Under the pieces are notes generated by a model. That model saw only the letters and a list, made by a program, of their open reading frames with translations, was not told the origin of the DNA and did no database searches. A program made the position numbers and the translations under genes. Below, piece after piece: positions 56,085 through 64,000 of a DNA stretch of 64,000 nucleotides (within the stretch, counting starts at the first letter, position 1; the number at the start of each line of letters is the position of its first letter). This DNA is from Phytoseiulus persimilis (taxonomy: Eukaryota; Arthropoda; Arachnida; Mesostigmata; Phytoseiidae), in assembly GCA_037576195.1 (NCBI GenBank), contig CM075104.1, positions 19,236,211-19,300,210 on the forward strand. The letters are read 5' to 3'.

Positions 56085-59000
56085 GTGAGCCGTTCGCGGA
56101 GGTTTCCGTCTAATGACAGTTCTCGCTGGCGGCTGATGGAAAATTGCTCCGAGCGTAGACGATGGTGGCGACGTGGTCGATTCAGACTGTCTGAACCGAT
56201 CGAGAAACTAACTCCTCGGGAGAGCTGAGGCAGCAGCTCGTTAGAGAAGTGGTTTCGCGCCCCAGCTCAGGATACCGGGGAGCCGGGAAGAGGGCATAAT
56301 ATTGGACGCTGGTTGTCTGCTGAGCGGACGGTCGCGACTCGGAGCGAACGCTCACTCAGGAACAATAGGAGGGGGGAGGACTCGATTATTTGGCGCTCTG
56401 ATTGGCACCGGACCCTGCAGCAGGACCGATTCCTCACAGCGCAGACGACAGCGGTTGCGATTTCCCCAAGACGCTCTTGGAACTGCGTCGAACACCTCCT
56501 GGGACGGTCAGTCAGTCCTAGAGTTCGATCGCCAGCACGGCAGCCGGTCCTGTCGTCACTGTTCGTCTCGCTGTCAGCTCATCCGCCGGAAACGTTGAAT
56601 GAAGAGAGAGGAGAACGAGAATTGAAGCCGCTCCTGATCAATATGTTCCGATCCGCTGAATGACAAACAAGTTTGCGTGCTTGTCTGCGAGAGGGCACTT
56701 GAGCGTGCTCTGGTCGGATCCACGGGAAGCTGGAGTCCGATCGGGGTGAGATCGAGTCCGAACGTCGCCCTCATCCATGCTACTGCCATGGATTGTTTCC
56801 GTTCTCAATGCACGAGGTGATCGTGCACATGGAGTTTGTGTTTCTCGTTCTCCCCGTTGAACATTACGCTGAGCTCTCCGAACTTGTCTCCAGGAACCCG
56901 TTTGGAGGATCACCAGTCACGGTGAATGGGAGATTTCCCGGCTTCTGTGACGTCCGATCGAGCACCGGGTTTCTCCGCCGTCGAGCCCCTATACCAAAAC
57001 GGCGGTTTTGTTTCCGCCGAAGCCGAGGTTCACTGATCGGAGAAGAAGCTTGATTCAACGTGGACGACGAGGCCACCGACGGAGTTAGCTGGGCAACCTT
57101 GACAAAAGCTCATAGACGCATCATCGTCAATGAGCTTATCACTGATTTGCGAGAACCTGGTAGCCGTACAGCTTCATTGCGTATTCACGGTATGACTTCT
57201 GAATGTTTACAGAGTTAACATGATGCTGACGACGTTGACGGTGCTGATACCGATGACGGGCTCAACGCATTGGGATGAGCCCGCTAATAACAGGCTGGGA
57301 GAGTCATGAAGGCGCGATTAACATAACAGCTGTGATGGAAATCAAAATAATGGGTCAGTTGTGGCTTCTGGCATGCGAGCGTTCACTCCCCTCGTGATGT
57401 CGCTCCCTCTCGTACCGTCATCGTGTCCCATGTCGAGCGAGCTCAAATCATAGTCACGTATAGTTGCTATCATTCGGAGTTGATTCCGCTGCGTTAGGCC
57501 GACCATCGCCATGTACGCCTACCGCTCAGCTCACAGCCTTCCAGGTCGTAAGCGATGCCTAGAAGCCGCTCGATGTTCAAGGCCGTGGCGAACAAACGCC
57601 TGACACGCTCAGATGAAGCAACGACTCTGACTCCTCATCTCTGGATCGCTCCCTTGACGACATCGAGGTCCCCGCGCCCGTCCGGGGCTCCGTCATTCCT
57701 TCCTGACCACTTCCTCGAAGAGCTCGCTCGATCTCAGTGAAGTTTTCGGAGCATCATTCCTCAACAGTTAGCGCCGTCGGGAGGCATCGGAGCGCGGCAA
57801 TAGACCCGTCGCTATTATCACCTCTCCTCGATCCACAGCTCCCCCCCCCCCCCTCTACCTGGCACAGTGTGTTTCCTCCGCTAAGACCGTTATTTGAAAT
57901 CGAGACTCCAGGGGGCTATAGTAATCCTCGAGGCTCTTCTCGAGATCGCCTCGGGATATCTCGCCATCCCAAACTGACCCAAAGGCGCGCAGGTCCCAGT
58001 CAAGCAGCAAGCGAGCAGACCAGGTACACACAGAAATCTATAGGAGGGCTCTGCGAGGCAAGGAACATCATCGGCATCGAGATAGCCCTCATCATACTTG
58101 GAGGGGGCTTCCAGAGGCTGCTGTTTCGGAACGCCTGGACCCAGAGTATCTCGCGGCCAGGATCCCGCGCGCGGCGCGTCCCGCTGATCCCCCCTTCGGC
58201 CTTCAGCGTCACGCAAAACCTCGATCACATATGGCCACCGTCAAGAACAATGTGCGCCGATCGCTCCCATCGAGCAGACCGGCGAGCGAGAAAGCAAGCC
58301 AACGGTGCAACGCGGCGGACTAGCAGATATACATTTCAATTGTGGAGATCGGCCCTTCGGGACCGCACCGGAGCCATCACCATTAGCTTACTCGCCTGGG
58401 GCAGCAAGCCAGCCGCTCACTTCTTTGCCCACTCACCCAGCAGCCCCAGTCAGAGAGCCGGCAGGCAGGCAGGCTGACCAAGCGGCCAGTCCGCGACCGA
58501 GTCTGCCATGTGCTATCGTTACATTGACGGCCGTTTAATGATTCTTATGAAGCGAACTTCTTTCGCAGCCGAGCGACCTAGCGAGCGAACGAGCAAGCAA
58601 CCTATCGGTCGACAGGGTAGCAGACAGGAAGGGGGTGGGCGAGCCCTGGGTTCCGCCACTTATGGAGCGCGCTCTCCGGGTCATCACACCAAAACACATC
58701 GTTCGTGTAGAAACAAATACGCGGTCCTCGAAGCAGGGTCAACCCCATCAGTTCCCGGTTCCGACCCTTCACACTGAGCGGTTCGACACCAATGCTTCCA
58801 TTCGGCTCCTCTCGGCAGAGGCCCTGCGAGAATTCCATAGAATCCGACACACGCACTGTTTTTCGTGATCAAAAGAGCTTCGAAAAGTGACCGCCTGGAT
58901 AATTCGTACTCCGGGAGCTGGCTTGTTCCTCTTTGAGCGAGCAGCGGACTGGCTTTTCTCAGATGGGTGGGGAGAAGTCGATGTATACAATATCGATCCG

Positions 59001-59244
59001 GGGCATGTCTTTCCAGATTAGGGTGCACCGTACGCCTCGCGGGGTGCATAGCCGATACCTGATCTAGGAGTCGACCCGCTCCAGGGCCGATCAGATGGAT
59101 CGTAACTCTGATGAGAACGCTGCACAAAGTTGCTCCTCTCCTGCGCGGCCGGGAAGACACTACAAAGATCTTTACGTGATACTCTACTCTCGGCGAGCAG
59201 ATTCTCTCGAATCCCAATCGAATTTTGACTTCGCATGCTTGCAG

Positions 59245-59378
59245 CTCCGGATTACTCCAACCTCGCTCCGAATGATTTTGTTGATTCGTTCCGAGCTCGA
59301 GCTGCTTCACAGGGCGGACAGGATTCTGTGACTTTTTTCTTGAAGTTTGGCCGCTACCGACGCAAGCATCGAGATCAG
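59245..59378 (+). CDS. Candidate internal exon of an unknown gene
   Basis: It lies between the acceptor ATGCTTGCAG and a CAG|GTATCA donor. One frame reads PDYSNLAPNDFVDSF, then a basic end YRRKHRDQ, about 44 residues. Another frame is also open for 28 codons, so the coding frame is not certain and the donor is weak. It might belong with the candidate exon at 55788, but the phase only fits for the second frame, which soon stops. Confidence 0.15.
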
Positions 59379-62300
59379 GTATCACCGACAAATCTTGCGT
59401 TTCGGCGCTGTCGCCTCTACAAGTGATCATCACTAGCTCATGAACCGGTGGAGTGCCGGCCAGATTTGACGAGAAACGAAAACAGGATCGGAACGGGTTC
59501 TTGAAGCATCACTCATTTGCGACTATTTATTCAGGTGGTGCACGTAACCGCCGAGAGCCTAATGAACGCTTTCCAAGCGCTCTTCGGAGGGTGCTCAGGA
59601 GTTCTGACATATTAGGGGATACCGTGCACGGAGGCAAGTTCGGCTCGTGATTGGTTGGGAGTGACCTCGGAATTCCGTTCAAGTTTTCTCCCCGAAGAGA
59701 ATGGGAGGCACCGAAGCCGTCTCAGGGAGAGGCGCGTAGACGGTATGTTGCCAGGATCGAGCCCACCGCTCTCGATTCGACTCGCCGCCGAAGGCCGCGT
59801 CACCGTGACTCGTGCTAGCCTGCACATGAGATGAAAACTACGGGCCGCCTCGTCGGTGCGAGAATAGAAAGACCATGGGTGGCGTCGATACTCTAATGTT
59901 GATTTAAGTCGATATCCTTATGTTTCGCATCATCGTAGTTTCCGACTTGCCCCCGAACATTCCGTGTGGCTCAAAACTTCTCTCACCGAAGAAGCGGTCG
60001 AGCGGGAGACAGAATGAGATTTCCCTACCCAGCGTGGAGGCGGCCCGAACCGGTGATGCGATCGACGTCAGAGGAGAGGACGAGAGCAGCAGAACGGATC
60101 CACGAACGAGGGATTACCGGGGCGCCTCAGATTTTGAAATGATGCGAGTAATTTTTAGGTATGCTCATTGCGGTGTATGCAATTGCCGGAAGGAGTTCAT
60201 GTTTCTTCTCATTCTATCCCAACCGGCTCTTCCTGATTCCCTCAATGTCTAGCATATTGGGTGGATGCAGAAGTCCTGGGCTCCTAATTTCAATCGCTCG
60301 GAACCCCGCTCCAAGGAGGCGCAGGAGGATTCTAAATTATACGAGATGCGCGTGAATCAGTCGGCTTTCAGATGCAATGAAGCGCGACATGATTCGAACA
60401 CGGCGTGTTCCCACGAGCGATTTCACTGAAGTGGTCGAAAACCGCGATTTTACGATTCTGGCGAAACTAAGCGGAAACGATTATGACTCCCTGTTTTTCC
60501 TTCGCAATCGAGAGATTTGTCAAAAAAAATGCAGCTCAAGGAATATTTAGCATTTGGCCGCGGCAAAGCGAAGATATCGGCCGCGAGATATCAGTGTTTT
60601 CGATGATATTCCGATGATTTTGTTCGCCAATCGAATGGTCCCATCGATGAGATAAGCTGGAACTTCTCTGGAGACGCTCTGAAATGTCACTCGAACACAG
60701 GGTGAAAAGTATGTCTCCCCTCTGGGACAATGAGTTCGATTGCTCCGGCGGAGAAAACTCGCAGGAGCTCTCACAATACGTCACGTTCCCAAATGTTCAG
60801 CCTAAGAGAAGCGCGATAGAAGATGGAAATGATTCCGACAATTCGACTCCGGATCTAAGGGTCAATCCTTGAAAGGTGAACAACGATGGAACGCGAACTC
60901 CAGCCCATGAGAGCGTTCAAGTGGCAAGAAAAAAAAAATCATCAAAATCGTCATAATTTCATCGCATATGACAGTTAGCTGAATTACACGTGTTTTGTTT
61001 TTATTTGAATTTCATCTAGCCTCCTGGGAGCGGGATCATGAACGATCGATATCGGGGATCTAGGAATTCCGCATCCACACAAAACAAGATATTCCTCCGA
61101 CAACGAAAAATCACTATGTCTCTTTCGGAACGGGAGTACCCGAGCACCGAGTCTCGCGGTCAGCCATGAATGAAAGGTGCGCTTACCAAACTCACAGAGG
61201 AATTCTTGATGCCGCAGCAGGTACGAGGAGCGTAACTGACTCACAGGAGCTCAGTTGGCAGGATAACAGAGATTCTCTGGGTGAGGGACGAGGTGTAAGA
61301 GCGAGATTCAAGAGGTTCAGATGGAAAAGATGCCACTCGAGGTCCGCACTGACGCGAGTGAGATGGAACGGCAGAAGGAAGAGAGGAGCGCCGTGTGGGT
61401 AGGGGCGGGGGTGGAGAGTTTCGCATTCATACGAATCAGAGAACGACAGTTAGGGGAGGATATTGCCTCCAATTGGGAAGCTCGATCGCGACGTCGAATG
61501 CAAAGGCAGACCAGATCCTCGCAGAACATATTCATGAACTCAGCTTTTGAGAGCTGCGCAACACCGATCATCGTGAAATGACGAGAAAATCGGCCACGAA
61601 GTCGCAATCATACAGCGCCTCCTCCCCAAGCGCGAAGAATTTCCCAGATGAGAGCATCGTATGTGATTTAAAAAATCGCTGGGAAAGCGAAGAAACTAGC
61701 ACGGATGCGTGCAGTTACGCTCCCCAGGATATCTCGATCTGTTCGAGGATCTCAACGATTCCGAGGAACGAAATGGAAGTATCCCGGAGGTATTCTGCGC
61801 GGTCACGGCCGAATCTCCCTCGCTCGGCTCGATGACCTAGCTATTCAGGGGCCATGAACGCTCGTCAGGAGGGCAGCATTCATGCTCTGCGAGAATCCGA
61901 ACCCGACCCTCAGAGACCTCGAGCCTGCCTGACGAATCCGTCGGGGTTTCGTTTCCGAAGCGAAATCCCCGCTTTCGAGAGAGTCGGAGTTCTCTCCACC
62001 AATAAAGCTCCTCTGAGTGGGCCAGCGCTGGAGCGAGCTCACAATCTCAAACCGGTTTCTATTTCGGCATCATTTTTTGCTTCTGGTCGACGGTCTATTC
62101 GCTATCTAAGTGGCTTTCCCGATCATTATTGTGATTGTTGCCGATCGGCTACCAAAAGAGTGGAGACGGTCTTGGAAGGGAGTCAATAGGAACCACTTCC
62201 AGTAAACCAACGCAACGATTCAGTCAGCAGCATCAGCAAGACTCAGAGCGGGCGCTGGCCATGCTTCCTTTCACCAGCAGACCAGAAAGGAACGAGGGAG

Positions 62301-64000
62301 CAGCAAATGGTGTGGGACTCACTCTGTGATGTATTTCCCCACTTCCGTTTCTTTCCGCTCTCCACGTCACTTCGAGCAGGCTCGCAGGGCCCGAGCTGCT
62401 TTCGCCGAGCGTGGCTCGGTCTCGCAGCGATGTTCACTCAACGAGAGTTCTTGACTAATAACAGCGCCAAGAGGTTGAAGCACGATTGAATCACGAGGAA
62501 TGCGAGAAAAAGACACTCAATGCGAGTAAAGTTAGAGTTCATCCGGAAACGAGATAAATAGTGGGGGAATGTATTTATGCGGTTGAATCCACTTACGAGA
62601 GACTTGCTGACAAGAGAAACTCGCTCAAGAGGGGCAGACTCAAACTTCACGATGTCATTTCCAAAGAATTCCATACGTGAAATCATCCTCATGACGGACT
62701 GGTGCAGTAAAAACAAATGTCCAGAGCTTCACTCATTGGATCCTGCGAAACCCTGTCTCGTAAGAAACCCGGATATAAGATGAATCTCATCGAGATTCGC
62801 CTCTACGAAAGTCTAGTGTTCAAGAATTGGAGTACGGTGGTAATGCTTCGTCGGAGAGATCTGAAGTCACCGAACCATTGCGTCAGTTTGAGGATGAGAA
62901 ACTCGCCCGAACCCATGGTCTAATCGCACGCGAGGAGTAAACAATGGACGTCCGCAGAAGCTCAAAAGTTACGGGTCTTAGCGGGGCAACAGGCCAAGGG
63001 CGTTCATTCGGAACATTCTCCCCGACGGGGCTAGCTGCACGTTGCTCGATTTCAACTCATGTTGGACTGACTAAGAATAAGATATCAAGTGAGATGATAG
63101 CGAGTGGGATATCTCTGAAATCACCGTCAAGACCTCCGCAGAGCCTGAGCTACTTTCGGGGGATCGCATCCGGAAGATATTTTTTTTCGTTTCTTGGAAA
63201 CTTCCTTGTGCGTAGCTTCGACTCCGCTGTGAAAGAATTCATTCTGCACTTCAACTTGTGATGTTCCGAATTCTCATTTCTGGAGGCACACCTGCGCTCT
63301 GGGGAGGGTATTCTGCAGCTTGGAGACTAGTTCGCCAGCTCCGTCGAAGCGACATCATCTCGGAAAACTCTCGAGATTCCCTCGGAAACGCCGGGCTCGC
63401 CGCATTACATTATCGCACTCTTTCATATCAGATCGAGGTATTGAAAGAAGACCCGAACTCTTTTGAGTAAGCGAACGTGGTTCCGATCGCCGCCACAGTT
63501 GTTCCGCGTCTGCTTCGGGGAGTTGCTGGAAATGCGTGGTTGCGCACGGGAGCTTCGACACGGCGTGAAGGAGCGTGCATTGACATTGCTGAGCCGAGCA
63601 CCTCCACCACCATGAGAAAGGTCTGATATCAGTTGAACGCCGATGATGCATGTATGACACCGAATAGGCGAATTCCCGGTAAACTGGTGAGCAATGACAG
63701 GCGTACTACGGGAAGCCGCAACCTTCGAGATTTTCGCGAATGTACGCGGGAACTCTTCCGGTACCATCGGAACCGAGAGGTATAACTAACAATCGAAAAT
63801 TATAGAGGAAGAAACCCTTCGGAGAAGAGGGAACCCCACCGGGAATAACAGTATAGGGAAAGACAGAATCGACGCCGAATAGACCTCGACCGCCTCGCCT
63901 CCCTCACCCTGGCTCAGAGGAGTGTTTCCCTGGCGTCATGGAATCCCAATGTACAAACCTCGGAAATGATTCTGTTTCTTGATGAAAATCGCTCGGTGCG

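Larger units (their letters stand above)
52956..64000. other. Downstream flank, no established gene
   Basis: No domain, RNA gene or transposon protein was recognised on either strand. Between about 55.7 and 63.0 kb several short segments bounded by AG and GT words have exon-like composition, often acidic or coiled-coil-like, but they do not join into one consistent phase pattern. The two clearest are listed separately. A second gene in this flank is possible but unproven. Confidence 0.4.

Noticed and set aside
57737-58477. Plus-strand open frame of 246 codons
   Set aside because: Includes a poly(C) run and simple-repeat translation; no domain and no splice or start context.
58684-59433. Minus-strand open frame of 249 codons
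   Set aside because: No recognisable domain, biased Arg/Ser/Pro composition typical of noncoding G+C-rich DNA, and overlapping open frames on the other strand.

Overview
The window is animal nuclear DNA and contains one gene that can be read end to end. It is a 16-exon, plus-strand gene (coding span 3991-50590) for an ionotropic glutamate receptor (iGluR)-family subunit. All 15 introns are GT-AG, splice phases agree at every junction, and the joined exons total 2694 nt, which is 897 codons plus a TAA. The protein has the full AMPA/kainate layout: signal peptide, amino-terminal domain (ATD), ligand-binding half S1, M1, pore loop M2, M3, ligand-binding half S2, M4 and a short cytoplasmic tail. 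The host is probably an arthropod. Near-balanced to slightly G+C-rich DNA with long introns fits a mesostigmatan or phytoseiid-type mite, but the species is a guess.

Layout: 1-3990 is upstream flank and presumed 5' UTR with no recognised gene. Exon 1 (3991-4084) carries the start and signal peptide. A 28.7 kb first intron follows (4085-32760). Exons 2-6 (32761-40787) encode the ATD, exons 7-8 (41475-44280) S1, exons 9-10 (44561-46350) M1, M2 and M3, exons 11-14 (47370-49419) S2 and M4, and exons 15-16 (50165-50590) the tail. A presumed 3' UTR runs to a poly(A) signal at 52930. From there to 64000 no gene could be established, although several short stretches look like exons.

The main biological point is the receptor itself. 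Its scaffold is intact: both extracellular disulfide pairs, all membrane segments and the S2 end motif SPYRD are present. The residues that define glutamate binding and channel gating are mostly replaced. The S1 Pro and Thr and the S2 Ser/Thr and Glu are gone; only the Tyr and the Arg that grips the ligand alpha-carboxylate remain. The near-universal M3 gate motif SYTANLAAF reads TYLSACIAL, and the pore-loop Q/R-site position appears to be Gly. This looks like a conserved but functionally changed receptor: a variant ionotropic receptor that kept its ATD, a receptor for a ligand other than glutamate, or a non-conducting partner subunit.

The remainder is intronic or flanking DNA rich in short tetranucleotide arrays (GGTC, GGGC, GAGC, GAAC, AACC, AGCC), homopolymer runs, GA/CT tracts and a few G-quadruplex-type runs. 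No tRNA, rRNA, CRISPR array, operon or recognisable transposon coding sequence was found.
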